Part shown: positions 34,579-44,157 of the stretch, piece after piece
Layout: each line of letters begins with the position of its first letter
How positions within the stretch are numbered: the stretch's first letter is position 1
Source of the DNA: MWBF01 sp040772005
Lineage (GTDB): Bacteria > Chloroflexota > Anaerolineae > CG2-30-64-16
Length of the DNA stretch: 64,000 bases
Reading direction: 5' to 3'
Assembly (NCBI GenBank): GCA_040772005.1
Contig: JAXGYZ010000004.1
Span: 186,001 to 250,000, forward strand
The notes under the pieces: generated by a model
What the model was told of the DNA's origin: nothing
Databases searched by the model: none
Seen by the model: the letters and a program-made list of their open reading frames with translations, nothing else
Program-made: the position numbers and the translations under genes

Positions 34579-35252
34579 ATTGGTCCGCGCTCCTGTTGTC
34601 GCTCCGGGTCACGGGGGTGGCGATCGTGCTGATAATGGCGGCTGGCCTGCCGCTGGCGCTGCTCCTGGCGCGGCGGCGGTTTCGGGGGGCAACGCTGGTG
34701 GAGGCGCTGGTCAGCCTGCCGCTGGTGCTGCCGCCGACCGTAGTCGGCTACTACCTGCTGCTGGCATTGGGTCGCGGCAGCCCCGTCGTCGAGTGGTTCG
34801 GCTGGCGCATCCTGTTCACCTGGGGTGCCGCGGCCATCGCTTCTGCGGTCGTCGGCCTGCCGCTGTTCGTGCTGTCTGCGCGCGCGGCCATTGCAGGGGT
34901 CGATCCCGCGCTGGAGAATGCGGCCCGTACACTGGGGTCGTCGGAGCCCGTGGTGCTGTGGCGCATCACACTGCCGCTGGCGCGCCGCGGCATTCTGGCC
35001 GGCCTCGTGCTTGCATCGGCGCGCGCGTTGGGCGAGTTCGGCGCTACCCTGATGGTAGCAGGCAACATCCCCGGCCGTACGCAAACGCTGCCGTTGGCTA
35101 TCTACGATGCGGTGCAGAACCGGAGTTACGCGCAGGCTAACGGCATGGTGCTGCTGATGACACTGCTGGCGTTCGTGAGCCTGTGGGCCGTGCGGCGGTT
35201 TGAGCAGCCGCGTCTGCCCCGCAAAGCTGCGGACACCACCGGGGAAGGGTGA
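34575..35252 (+). CDS. modB: Molybdate ABC transporter permease ModB
   Basis: Inner-membrane channel of the molybdate importer, 225 residues, normal length, five to six membrane segments. Family motifs LPLVLPPTVVGYYLL near 53 and the coupling loop ENAARTLGSSEPVVLWRITLP near 115, RALGEFGATLMVAGNIPG near 152. Coupled to modA by overlap and to modC by a one-base gap. Confidence 0.96.
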   Translation: MNWSALLLSLRVTGVAIVLIMAAGLPLALLLARRRFRGATLVEALVSLPLVLPPTVVGYYLLLALGRGSPVVEWFGWRILFTWGAAAIASAVVGLPLFVLSARAAIAGVDPALENAARTLGSSEPVVLWRITLPLARRGILAGLVLASARALGEFGATLMVAGNIPGRTQTLPLAIYDAVQNRSYAQANGMVLLMTLLAFVSLWAVRRFEQPRLPRKAADTTGEG

Positions 35253-35253
35253 G

Positions 35254-36375
35254 ATGGGGCTGCCAACTTCTATGCCGCCCGGCGCCGCGCCCTGCCTTGC
35301 CGCCGACTTCACCGTCCAGCGGCCTGACTTCCACCTGCATGTACGGCTGGAGGTCGGCGCGGAGACCCTGGTGCTGTTCGGCCCTTCGGGGTCGGGCAAA
35401 ACGACCACTTTGAACGCGATTGCCGGGCTCATCACGCCGGAGCAAGGATCCATCGTCCTGGAGGGTCGGACCCTTTTCCGCAGGTCGGGCGATGGACGGC
35501 CCATCCATATCCCTGCGCGCCAGCGGCACATCGGCTATGTCTTCCAGCAGTATGCCCTGTTTCCACACATGACTGCCCTGGAGAACGTGGCTTACCCGTT
35601 ACATGGGCCGGAGCGGATGCACCGCGGCGGCGAGCTCCTGGCACGCATGAACCTGGCGCACCTGGCCGATCGGTATCCGCACGAGCTATCCGGCGGCCAG
35701 CAGCAGCGGGTGGCGCTGGCGCGGGCCCTGGCGGCCGCGCCGCGCGCACTCTTGCTGGACGAGCCGTTCTCGGCCCTGGATGTCGCGGTCCGGCAGCACC
35801 TGCAGCGCGACCTGCTGGCCTTGCAGCGCGAACTGGGGCTGGTCGTCATCTATGTGACCCACCGGCTGGAGGACGCCTTTGCCGTCGGGCAGCGGCTGGC
35901 CGTGATGCGCGACGGCCGGGTGGAGCAGGTCGGCCCCCTGGCCGAGGTGTTCCGGCATCCGGCTAACCAGCACGTCGCGGAGATCATGGGCATTCCCAAT
36001 CTGTTGCGGGCGCAGGTGGTGGCCGCACAGCCGGACAGCCTCGTGCTCGACTGGGATGGTCTGCAACTGATGGCGCCCCCACAGGCCCTGGCCGCAGGGA
36101 GCAGTGTCATGGCTTACGTGCGGCCCGAGGATGTCAAGGTCCTTTACCCCGACCGGCCCCTGGTGGACGCAGTGCGGTTCAACCTGGTCACCGGCCGCAT
36201 CGTGGGAATCAGCCTGCATCCCGGCGGCAGAACCTTGACCCTCATGCTCGCCAACCGGCACCTGATCGAGGTGCGGCATGCCAGCCACACCTATGCAGCA
36301 CTGGACCTGAAAGTAGGAGATGAGGTGCAGCTTTCGCTGCGCCGCGAGGCCCTGGTCGTCGTCGGCCAGTCGTAG
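35254..36375 (+). CDS. modC: Molybdate ABC transporter ATPase ModC
   Basis: ATPase of the molybdate importer, 373 residues. Start ATG 35254, one base after the modB stop, with GGGAAGGG upstream. Walker A FGPSGSGKTT near 44, LSGGQQQRVALARAL near 145, Walker B LLLDEPFSALD near 167, then a C-terminal TOBE-like domain (about 290-370) that normally senses molybdate. Supplies molybdenum for enzymes not encoded in this window; tungstate is equally possible. Confidence 0.94.
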   Translation: MGLPTSMPPGAAPCLAADFTVQRPDFHLHVRLEVGAETLVLFGPSGSGKTTTLNAIAGLITPEQGSIVLEGRTLFRRSGDGRPIHIPARQRHIGYVFQQYALFPHMTALENVAYPLHGPERMHRGGELLARMNLAHLADRYPHELSGGQQQRVALARALAAAPRALLLDEPFSALDVAVRQHLQRDLLALQRELGLVVIYVTHRLEDAFAVGQRLAVMRDGRVEQVGPLAEVFRHPANQHVAEIMGIPNLLRAQVVAAQPDSLVLDWDGLQLMAPPQALAAGSSVMAYVRPEDVKVLYPDRPLVDAVRFNLVTGRIVGISLHPGGRTLTLMLANRHLIEVRHASHTYAALDLKVGDEVQLSLRREALVVVGQS

Positions 36376-36417
36376 GCGAATCCTATCCAAGTAGCGTTAA
36401 GATGGAGCCAAATCACC

Positions 36418-36837
36418 ATGAAAAGCCATCGCAAAGAACTCTGGTTCAACGTTCCGGGGCGGCGCGGGTTCATCAACATCACGCCGCAGGTGGAGGCCGC
36501 GCTGCGCGAGAGCGGCATCCAGGAGGGGCTGTGTCTCGTCAATGCCATGCACATCACCGCGTCGGTGTTCATCAACGACGACGAGGGCGGGCTGCACCAT
36601 GATTATGAGGTCTGGCTTGAGGGGCTGGCGCCGCATGAACCGGTGGGCAAGTACTGGCACAACCGGACAGGCGAGGACAACGCGGACGCGCACATGAAGC
36701 GGCAGGTGATGGGCCGCGAGGTCGTGGTCGCGGTGACCGGCGGGCGGCTCGACTTCGGGCCGTGGGAGCAGATCTTTTATGGGGAGTTCGACGGCGGGAG
36801 GCGCAAGCGCGTCCTGGTCAAGATTATCGGGGAGTAG
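36418..36837 (+). CDS. YjbQ/UPF0047 family protein
   Basis: 139 residues, whole-length match to the YjbQ family, some members of which show weak thiamine-phosphate synthase activity. Family features: FINITPQVEAALRESGIQEG, NAMHITASVFINDDE (metal-binding His), EDNADAHMKRQVMG and GPWEQIFYGEFDGGRRKRV. Own ribosome site weak; 42 bases after modC, so it may share the modABC transcript, but a functional link is doubtful. Confidence 0.92.
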   Translation: MKSHRKELWFNVPGRRGFINITPQVEAALRESGIQEGLCLVNAMHITASVFINDDEGGLHHDYEVWLEGLAPHEPVGKYWHNRTGEDNADAHMKRQVMGREVVVAVTGGRLDFGPWEQIFYGEFDGGRRKRVLVKIIGE

Positions 36838-36952
36838 AGCGTTTCGGCTACGCTAGCGGGTTGCCAGCCCTGCCAGCCAACGAGTTGCAATTTGTCACAA
36901 TTCGATGCATGATATGGCTGTTATCCGAAAATCGCGGCTGGAGGAGTTCCTC

Positions 36953-37780
36953 ATGCGCACACGACTCATAACGACCTTCGTGGTCTCGGTCTTCGTGCTG
37001 TTCCTGTTCGCGGCCAGCGCTCACGCGGACGGCGGCACGCATGTCGTCCGCGCAGGCGAGACGCTGGCAAAAATCGCCCGCCAGTACGGCGTCAGCACGA
37101 CGGCGCTGGCGCGCGCCAACGGCATCAGCAACCCTAACTTCATCCGTATCGGGCAGCGGCTGGTGATTCCCTCGGCCGGCGGGGGCAGCAGCGGCGGCTC
37201 GGCCAGCACGAGCGGCGCGACGTACACGGTACGCAGCGGCGACACGCTCAGCGCTATCGCGGGACGCCTCGGCGTGTCCACATCCGCGCTGGCGGCCGCG
37301 AACGGCATCACGAACCCAAACCGCATCTACGTAGGCATGGTGTTGCGCGTCCCCGGCAAGTCGGGAGGCTCAACCGGCGGCGCCGCCGGCGGATCGGGCG
37401 CGGGCACGCGCTTCGTGGTCAGCATCTCATCCCAGCACTGCTGGCTGTACCGGGGCGGCGCGCTCATCGGTGACTGGCGCTGCTCGACGGGCCGGCGCGG
37501 GGCGGGCACTTCCGTCGGCACCTTCAGGGTGCAGTCGAAGCTCCGCAACGCCTGGGGCTCGACCTGGGGCTTCTACATGCCGTACTGGTTGGGCATCTAC
37601 TGGGCGGGCAGCATGGAAAACGGCATTCACGGCCTGCCCTACTACCCGTCGGGCCAGAAGACCTGGGCCGGGCTGGTCGGCACACCCATCACCTTCGGGT
37701 GCGTGATGCTCAACGATGCCAACGCCAAGCTGCTCTGGGACACGGCGTACATCGGGATGCCAGTGGTTATCACGCGATAG
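36953..37780 (+). CDS. LysM-LysM-L,D-transpeptidase, secreted
   Basis: Cell-wall cross-linking enzyme of 275 residues. Start ATG 36953 with GGAGGAG upstream; signal peptide ending AASAHA. Two LysM domains (about 30-72 THVVRAGETLAKIARQYGVS; 87-130 YTVRSGDTLSAIAGRLGVS) separated by Gly/Ser linkers, then a YkuD domain (about 150-275) with NGIHGLPYYP and TFGCVMLNDANAKLLW. The active-site motif usually reads SxGCxR(M/L); here it is TFGCVML, keeping the nucleophile Cys but lacking the Arg. In a Chloroflexota without much peptidoglycan the wall substrate is of interest. Confidence 0.9.
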   Translation: MRTRLITTFVVSVFVLFLFAASAHADGGTHVVRAGETLAKIARQYGVSTTALARANGISNPNFIRIGQRLVIPSAGGGSSGGSASTSGATYTVRSGDTLSAIAGRLGVSTSALAAANGITNPNRIYVGMVLRVPGKSGGSTGGAAGGSGAGTRFVVSISSQHCWLYRGGALIGDWRCSTGRRGAGTSVGTFRVQSKLRNAWGSTWGFYMPYWLGIYWAGSMENGIHGLPYYPSGQKTWAGLVGTPITFGCVMLNDANAKLLWDTAYIGMPVVITR

Positions 37781-37800
37781 TCGTCCGCGGACCAGTGGCG

Positions 37801-37883
37801 TCGAGGCTTTAGCCGGTTGGCCTGGCTATGTGCGTACACGCGCCAGGCGTGCAAGCACGCCCGCCGGCTAAAGCCTCCACTCC
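37801..37883. repeat. GGAGTCGAGGCTT palindromic element, copy 3
   Basis: TCGAGGCTTTAGCCGG... and ...CCGGCTAAAGCCTCCACTCC enclose about 50 bases with a GCCTGG/CCAGGC pair. It fills the gap between the convergent transpeptidase and PHP genes. Confidence 0.75.
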
Positions 37884-37892
37884 AACTGAGAT

Positions 37893-39263
37893 TTACCGCT
37901 CTCGAACCGACCGGCAGAAGAGCGGGTTGCTGAGCGCCAGCATATCGCCGTCCGCGCCGCGGATTTCCACCGCGCACCACCCCTGCCCCGGCGTCACCTG
38001 CCACGCCGCCTGCCCATCGCCTCCCGCCCGCCATTCGTGAACCACCGCGCCGTCGACCACCGCGCGCCCGACCGCGTCGGGCGGGCAGTCGGTCCACGCG
38101 CAGCGGAACGCGGCTCCCTCATCGGACAATACCAGCTCTTCGCCCATGCCCGCGACGGCATCCCCTGCCTGCGCGTGCAGCTCCAGCCGCGGGCCGCTGC
38201 TCAGATACAGCCGGCCGCGGCGGATGGCGTCGAGCAGCGCGTCCTCCGTGAGTTCGGCCGCGTAGACGTGGGAAAATGGTTCAGCCACCCCCTCCGGGTA
38301 GAAGTCATGGGTGTCCGTCCCGCAGGTCGCGACGATGCGCAGCCCTGCGTTCAGCCAGCCGTACCACAGCGCCAGGTTCTCCGCGTTGCCCGAATCGCTG
38401 CTCCACCGGCCGTTCCAGACCTCCACCGCGCGCGCCGGGCCGGGCATCACGTCGTCATAGTGCCAGGCGCAGCCCGTGCAGTAGGGATCGTCGATGGCGT
38501 GCGGGTGCGCAATGATGAACAGGCGGCCTGCGGCCTCCGCGGCGCGGGCAATCGCGGCCATCTCCCCCGTGCCCGGCTCAGCGCGCCACTCGACCCATTC
38601 CCCGCCGCCCAGGCACAGCGCATGACCCCAGAAGGTCGTCAGCTCCATCCCGCGGGCGGGCAGCACGCGCGGGGAGGGCATGCGGTCGAGCTCGACCAGC
38701 CCGGACACCGTGTTGTGGTCGGTGAGGAAGAAGAAGTCGAGGCTGCGCGCCTCCGCCGCGGCAATCCGGCCCGCGACCGGCACATGGCCGTCCGAGTGGA
38801 CGGTATGCGTGTGCAGGTCCCCGCGATACCAGGCGGGGCCGCCGCGCGGCGGTCGCGCGGGCGGTGGAGCCGCTTCCACAGCAGCCGGCAAGCCATCGAC
38901 CGCGGCCCCGTCCTGCGAGGCGATGTCCAGCGTGTAGGTACACGCCGTACCGGGCACCAGCCCGTGCGTCTCGACCTGCAGCATCCACGCGCCCGCGCGC
39001 AGCGGCCCCGCGAGATAACCGGGCGTCGCGGCCTCCGCATTGATGGAAATCTCCTGGGCTGCGCGGCAGCAGTGGCTGGCCCCGCGCCAGCCGTCCGGCC
39101 CGAACAGCGTCAGGCTCAGCACATTGGCGATGCCCTGTTCAGCCGGGGGATCGAAGGCGAACCGCACGTCGAGCCGGCGGGTGCCCGCGGGCAGTGCGAA
39201 CGGGTAAGTGATGAAGCGCTTGTGGTCCGCGCGGGTCAGCGTCTGGCGGTCGTGCAGGTGCAT
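37893..39263 (-). CDS. PHP-domain metal hydrolase, CehA/McbA family
   Basis: Protein of 456 residues. N-terminal beta-sandwich of about 125 residues, then the PHP domain: RGDLHTHTVHSDG near 147, FLTDHNTVSG near 177, GMELTTFWGH near 204, FIIAHPHAIDD near 248 and ATCGTDTHDFYPEG near 313, which together supply the metal-binding His/Asp/Glu set. Family members hydrolyse phosphoesters or carbamates; the substrate here is unknown. No signal peptide. Monocistronic. Confidence 0.88.
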   Translation of the reverse strand: MHLHDRQTLTRADHKRFITYPFALPAGTRRLDVRFAFDPPAEQGIANVLSLTLFGPDGWRGASHCCRAAQEISINAEAATPGYLAGPLRAGAWMLQVETHGLVPGTACTYTLDIASQDGAAVDGLPAAVEAAPPPARPPRGGPAWYRGDLHTHTVHSDGHVPVAGRIAAAEARSLDFFFLTDHNTVSGLVELDRMPSPRVLPARGMELTTFWGHALCLGGGEWVEWRAEPGTGEMAAIARAAEAAGRLFIIAHPHAIDDPYCTGCAWHYDDVMPGPARAVEVWNGRWSSDSGNAENLALWYGWLNAGLRIVATCGTDTHDFYPEGVAEPFSHVYAAELTEDALLDAIRRGRLYLSSGPRLELHAQAGDAVAGMGEELVLSDEGAAFRCAWTDCPPDAVGRAVVDGAVVHEWRAGGDGQAAWQVTPGQGWCAVEIRGADGDMLALSNPLFCRSVRER

Positions 39264-39353
39264 GGCGGAACTCCTCGGGTCGGGATAGCCGCGGGATTAT
39301 ACGGCGCGGCGGGGAACCGGCCAAATCCTTTGGGGTGAAGCCCTGCCAACGAA

Positions 39354-39383
39354 TTGGCGCGCTGCCCCATAGCGGAGTACAAT
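39354..39383 (+). promoter_or_regulatory. Promoter of the secreted nuclease gene
   Basis: TTGGCG (39354-39359), 18 bases, TACAAT (39378-39383). Predicted start about 60 bases before the ATG at 39454. Confidence 0.55.
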
Positions 39384-39453
39384 GCGATGCAGTGTTTGGC
39401 TGTTACCGATTCTGCTGCCAGATTTCCCATCTATCCACCATAGGAGTATCAGA

Positions 39454-42400
39454 ATGCATAGACCCTGGTTCAAGGCGCTGTCCCTCCTGACGATCCTGGC
39501 CTTAGTGTTGCTGGCGTTCCCGCTGCAACGCGCGATCGCTGCCCCCCCGACCGACCTCTTCTTCTCGGAGTACATCGAAGGCTCAAGCAATAACAAGGCG
39601 CTCGAAATCTACAACGGCACCGGCGCGGCCGTGGACCTGGCTGCCGGCGGCTATAACGTGCAGATGTTCTTCAACGGCAGTGCAAGCGCCGGGTTGACCA
39701 TCAACCTGACCGGCACGGTTGCCGACGGCGATGTATACGTCGTCGCTCAATCATCGGCCAACGCGACGATCCTCGCCCAGGCCGACCAGACCAACGGCGC
39801 GGGCTGGTTCAACGGCAATGACGCGGTGGTCCTGCGCAAGGGAACAACTGTCATTGATGCCATCGGACAGATTGGCTCCAACCCCGGCACCGAATGGGGC
39901 ACCGGGCTGGTGAGCACGGCGGACAATACCCTGCGCCGGAAGGCCACGGTCTGCGCCGGCGATCCGGATGGCAGCAATGTCTTCGATCCGTCCGTGGAAT
40001 GGGATGGGTATGCGAACGACACTTTTGACGGCCTGGGCGCACACACGGCGAGCTGCGGCGCGACAACAACCCCCAGCCTGACTATCAATGACATCTCCGC
40101 GAACGAAGGCGACTCGGGCACGACCGCCTTCGCCTTCACCGTCAGCCTCTCAACTCCGGCGGGCGCGGGCGGCGTCACATTCGACATTGCCACGGCGGAC
40201 AACACCGCGACCGTGGCCGATAATGACTACGCTGCCAATACGCTCACGGGGCAGACCATTCCCCAGGGCAGTTCAAGCTATGCGTTCACCGTCCAGGTCA
40301 ACGGAGATGCCATAGCAGAAGCTAATGAGACCTTCTTCGTCAACGTCACTAACGTAGCAGGCGCTACGCTCGGGGACGGCCAGGGTCGAGGCACGATTGT
40401 TAACGACGACGTGGTGATCACGCCTATCCCCGCCATCCAGGGCAGTGGCGCAGCCGCGGCTATCACCGGCCCGGTGACCACCGTGGGCGTCGTGGTCGGC
40501 GATCATGAAGGTCCCTCGCCTGCGCTGCGCGGGTTCTACTTGCAGGACGCAACAGGCGACGGCGACCCGACCACCTCCGACGGCATCTTCGTCTTCAACG
40601 GCAACAATAACAGCGTCAACCTAGGCGATGTCGTGCAGGTGACCGGCACGGCCGCCGAATTCCAGGACCAGACGCAGATCAGTGCTTCAGCGGTGGTCGT
40701 ACAGGGGCAAGGCAGCATCGCCCCCGTCGATGTCACGCTGCCCTTCGCCTCCGCGACTGCTCTCGAGCAGTACGAGGGCATGCTCGTCCGCTTGCCGCAG
40801 ACGCTGTACGTGACCGAACACTTCCAGCTCGGCCGGTTCGGCCAAGTCGTGCTGTCGTCGGGTGGACGGCTCATGCAGCCCACGAACATCTACGCGCCCC
40901 TATCGGCAGAAGCCATAGCCCTCCAGGCAGCGAATAACCTCAACCGCATCATCCTTGACGACGCCTCGCAGGTACAGAACCCCGACCCGATCGTCTTTGC
41001 CCGCAGCGGACTCCCGCTATCGGCTTCCAACACGCTGCGCGGCGGCGACACGGCCACCGGCATCGTCGGTGTGATGACCTACACCTGGGCCGGCAACAGC
41101 GCTTCCGGCAATGCCTATCGCGTACGGCCTATCAATGCATTGAGCGGCTACGTGAACTTCGAGCCGACCAATCCCCGCCCGGAGGCTGCACCCGATCCGT
41201 CCGGCTCGCTGCGCGTGGCGGGCATGAACCTGCTGAACTACTTCAATACCTTCGACGGGCTGCCGGATACAGTCGACAACTGCACGCTCGGCGTCGGCGG
41301 CGCACCCACTGACTGCCGCGGTGCGGACACGCAGGCCGAGTTCGACCGCCAGGGGCCCAAGACCGTCGCTGCCATCCTGGGAACCCAGGCAGATGTCGTC
41401 GGTCTCGTCGAAATCGAGAACGACGGGTATGGCCCGACCAGCGCACTGCAGGTCCTGGTAGACCAGTTGAATACAGCCACTGCGGCTGGCACCTATGCTT
41501 TCATCGATGCGGACGCGGGCACGGGCCAGGTCAACGCGCTGGGCACGGATGCCATCAAGGTCGGACTCATCTACAAGCCCGCGCGGGTGACGCCGGTGGG
41601 GACCACCGCGGCGCTGAACACGGTGGAGTTCGTGACCGGCGGCGACAGCGAGCCGCGCAACCGGCCCGCGCTCGCGCAGGCGTTTGAGGAGAACGTCACC
41701 GGCGGTCGCCTCGTCGTCGCGGTGAATCACCTGAAGAGCAAGGGCAGCGCGTGCGATGTGCCGGACGCCGGCGACGGCCAGGGTAACTGCAACGACGTGC
41801 GCACGTACTCCGCCAATCTCCTCGGACAGTGGCTGGCAACTGACCCGACCGGGACCGGTGATCCCGATGCACTGATCATCGGTGACCTGAACTCGTACGC
41901 GCAGGAAGACCCGATCATCGCGCTCAAGAGCATCGGCTACACCGACCTGAAGCTCTACTTCGGCTCACAGGAAGCCTACTCCTATGTCTTCGACGGACAG
42001 TGGGGCTACCTGGATCATGCGCTGAGCAACCACACGCTGACGCCTCAGGTGTTGAGTGTGACCGACTGGCACATTAACGCGGACGAGCCGAGCGTGTTGG
42101 ACTACAACACCGACTTCAAGACAGCCAACCTGCAAACCGTTCTCTATGCGCCCGACTGGTTCCGCGTGTCAGACCATGATCCGGTGCTGGTCGATCTGGA
42201 CGTTTGCGACGAAATCGCGCCGACCTTCACCGAACTCTCGGTGACCCCCACCGAGCTCTGGCCCGCGAATCACAAGTACGTGGACGTGACTGCGACGGTG
42301 AGCGTCAGCGACAACTTCGACCCGAACCCGACCATCACGCTGGTCTCGGTCACGTCGAGCGAACCGGATGAGGGGCTGGGGGACGGCGACACGCCGAACG

Positions 42401-42561
42401 ATATCGTGATCGTGGACGACTTCCACTTCCGGTTGCGCGCGGAACGCGCGGGCACGGGCATGGACCGCGTCTACACGATCACCTATCGGGTGACGGATGC
42501 CTGCGGCAACTCGACCGAGCAGTCGGTCACAGTAACCGTGCCGCACGACAAGGGGAAGTAA
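39454..42561 (+). CDS. Large secreted ExeM/NucH-type endonuclease
   Basis: Extracellular DNA-degrading enzyme of 1035 residues. Start ATG 39454 (TAGGAG upstream), signal peptide ending AIAA. Domains in order: lamin-tail-like (about 32-195, FFSEYIEGSSNNKALEIYN), Calx-beta (about 210-320, LTINDISANEGDSGTTAF), an OB-like nucleic-acid region (330-560), the endonuclease/exonuclease/phosphatase domain (about 584-917) with RVAGMNLLNYFN, VGLVEIENDGYGP, VAVNHLKSKG, IIGDLNSYAQEDP and FRVSDHDPVLVDL, then a C-terminal beta domain (920-1035). All catalytic segments are present. Likely a nutrient- or phosphate-scavenging nuclease. Confidence 0.93.
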   Translation: MHRPWFKALSLLTILALVLLAFPLQRAIAAPPTDLFFSEYIEGSSNNKALEIYNGTGAAVDLAAGGYNVQMFFNGSASAGLTINLTGTVADGDVYVVAQSSANATILAQADQTNGAGWFNGNDAVVLRKGTTVIDAIGQIGSNPGTEWGTGLVSTADNTLRRKATVCAGDPDGSNVFDPSVEWDGYANDTFDGLGAHTASCGATTTPSLTINDISANEGDSGTTAFAFTVSLSTPAGAGGVTFDIATADNTATVADNDYAANTLTGQTIPQGSSSYAFTVQVNGDAIAEANETFFVNVTNVAGATLGDGQGRGTIVNDDVVITPIPAIQGSGAAAAITGPVTTVGVVVGDHEGPSPALRGFYLQDATGDGDPTTSDGIFVFNGNNNSVNLGDVVQVTGTAAEFQDQTQISASAVVVQGQGSIAPVDVTLPFASATALEQYEGMLVRLPQTLYVTEHFQLGRFGQVVLSSGGRLMQPTNIYAPLSAEAIALQAANNLNRIILDDASQVQNPDPIVFARSGLPLSASNTLRGGDTATGIVGVMTYTWAGNSASGNAYRVRPINALSGYVNFEPTNPRPEAAPDPSGSLRVAGMNLLNYFNTFDGLPDTVDNCTLGVGGAPTDCRGADTQAEFDRQGPKTVAAILGTQADVVGLVEIENDGYGPTSALQVLVDQLNTATAAGTYAFIDADAGTGQVNALGTDAIKVGLIYKPARVTPVGTTAALNTVEFVTGGDSEPRNRPALAQAFEENVTGGRLVVAVNHLKSKGSACDVPDAGDGQGNCNDVRTYSANLLGQWLATDPTGTGDPDALIIGDLNSYAQEDPIIALKSIGYTDLKLYFGSQEAYSYVFDGQWGYLDHALSNHTLTPQVLSVTDWHINADEPSVLDYNTDFKTANLQTVLYAPDWFRVSDHDPVLVDLDVCDEIAPTFTELSVTPTELWPANHKYVDVTATVSVSDNFDPNPTITLVSVTSSEPDEGLGDGDTPNDIVIVDDFHFRLRAERAGTGMDRVYTITYRVTDACGNSTEQSVTVTVPHDKGK

Positions 42562-42573
42562 AACCCAACTCGC

Positions 42574-42636
42574 GGGCGTGACCGGGGCCGGTCACGCCCA
42601 CACCTGCAAGCCCCGCCGCGCGGCGGGGCTTTGTTG
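42574..42636 (+). terminator. Two hairpins after the nuclease gene
   Basis: GGGCGTGACCGG...CCGGTCACGCCC (42574-42599) and AAGCCCCGCCGC...GCGGCGGGGCTT (42608-42631) followed by TGTTG. The second is a good intrinsic terminator; on the other strand its arm can serve the convergent symporter gene. Confidence 0.8.
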
Positions 42637-42671
42637 TAAGTCCAAGCTGTAGCCGCTACAGCCGGGAGCCG

Positions 42672-44042
42672 CTACAGCTTGATGACGCCCAGCCCGTTCA
42701 GCAGGACGATGAACACCAGGATGGGCGTGAGGAACTTCACGACGCCGAAGAAAAGCTGCACGATGCGGTCGTTGCGCAGCCGCCCGTCGTTATTGAGCTC
42801 GCGGCGCACCTCGCCCAGCCCCCAGCGCCAGCCCACGAACAGGCAGATGAACAGCCCGCCCAGCGGCAGCAGGATATTGGACGACGAAAAGTCGTACAGG
42901 TCGAACAACGTCATCCCGAACGGCTTGAAATCGGCCAATACGCTGCCCGAGAGCGCCGCGCCCGCGCCGAACACCGCGAGAATGAGCGTCGTCGTCACGG
43001 TGGCCTTCACGCGCGACCAGTTCAGCCGCTCCGTCAGGTACGCGACCGGCACTTCCAGCAGCGACAGCATGGCGCCCGTCGCCGCGAACGCGGCCAGCAA
43101 GAAGAACAACACCATGAACACCCGGCCCAGCGGCATCGCATTGAAGACCGCCGGGATGGTGATGAACAGGAGCGACGGCCCTGCGTCCGGCTCGAAGCCG
43201 AAGGCGAAGACTGCCGGGAAGATGGCGATGCCCGCCAGGATGGAGACGAGCACATCGCCCAACATGACGCGCGCGGCCGTCCCGGGGATGTTCTGGTCCG
43301 CGCGGAAGTAGCTGCCGTAGGTAATCATGGTGCCCATGCCCACGGACAGCTTGAAGAACGACAGGCCCATCGCGACGAGCACCGTCGCCCACGTCACCTT
43401 GCTGAAATCGGGCCGGAAAAGGAAGACCAGCCCCTCGCCCGCGCCGGGCAGCGTGACGCTGCGCACAATGACGATCAGCAGCAGGACGAACAGCGCGGGC
43501 ACGAGCCGCTTCGTCATCCGCTCGATGCCCTTCGACACGCCGGCGATGATGATGGCGGCAATCATGGCAAGCACGAGCCACTGCCAGAGCAGCGACTGCA
43601 CCGGGCTGCTGATCAGCCCGCTGAAGGCCGCGGCGGTGACCTGCGGGTCAGCGGACGAAAGCTGGCCGAACGCGGCCTTGAAGATGTAGGCGATGACCCA
43701 CGCGGCCACTTCTGTGTAGAACGCAAGGATGAGGAACGCGGCCAGCGCACCCGCTGCGCCGATCAACCACCAGGGCTGGCGCGGCGCCAGCTTCTCGAAG
43801 GTGGTCACTGCATTGGCCCGCGCGCGCCGCCCCAGCGAGAGCTCGGAGATCATCACGGGCAGGCCGACCAGGAGCGTGCAGGCCAGGTACAGGATCAAAA
43901 AGGCAGCGCCGCCATTGAGGCCGGTGAGAGAGGGAAACTTCCAGATGTTGCCGAGGCCGATTGCCGAGCCGAGGGTGGCGAAGATGACGCCGAGGCCGGT
44001 GGTGAAGCCGTCCCGCGGCCGTGCTGCGACTTGCTTGTTCAC
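42672..44042 (-). CDS. Sodium-dependent symporter, NSS (SNF) family
   Basis: Sodium-coupled amino-acid or amine importer of 456 residues with 11-12 membrane segments. The unwound first helix motif GSAIGLGNIWKFPSLTGLNGG is intact, the sodium and substrate site of LeuT-like proteins; later GMGTMITYGSYF matches helix 6. GTG start at 44042 with GGAA upstream. Own promoter at 44097-44125 and a palindrome at the message start. Substrate unknown. Confidence 0.94.
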   Translation of the reverse strand: MNKQVAARPRDGFTTGLGVIFATLGSAIGLGNIWKFPSLTGLNGGAAFLILYLACTLLVGLPVMISELSLGRRARANAVTTFEKLAPRQPWWLIGAAGALAAFLILAFYTEVAAWVIAYIFKAAFGQLSSADPQVTAAAFSGLISSPVQSLLWQWLVLAMIAAIIIAGVSKGIERMTKRLVPALFVLLLIVIVRSVTLPGAGEGLVFLFRPDFSKVTWATVLVAMGLSFFKLSVGMGTMITYGSYFRADQNIPGTAARVMLGDVLVSILAGIAIFPAVFAFGFEPDAGPSLLFITIPAVFNAMPLGRVFMVLFFLLAAFAATGAMLSLLEVPVAYLTERLNWSRVKATVTTTLILAVFGAGAALSGSVLADFKPFGMTLFDLYDFSSSNILLPLGGLFICLFVGWRWGLGEVRRELNNDGRLRNDRIVQLFFGVVKFLTPILVFIVLLNGLGVIKL

Positions 44043-44068
44043 GACGATTCCTTTCCCGAAAAGGTAGA

Positions 44069-44125
44069 TTGTTCCAGAAGGAACAAAAACGTTTGCATCC
44101 TACCCCTGTTATGCGGATGCGTCAA
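44069..44125 (-). promoter_or_regulatory. Promoter and start-site palindrome of the symporter gene
   Basis: Minus strand TTGACG (44120-44125), 17 bases, TAGGAT (44097-44102). The palindrome TTGTTCC-AGAA-GGAACAA (44069-44086) begins a few bases after the predicted start, so it could be a repressor operator or a 5' hairpin. Confidence 0.65.
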
Positions 44126-44157
44126 ATCGCCGCGCGAGGGGCTTTCGCCCCAAGTCT

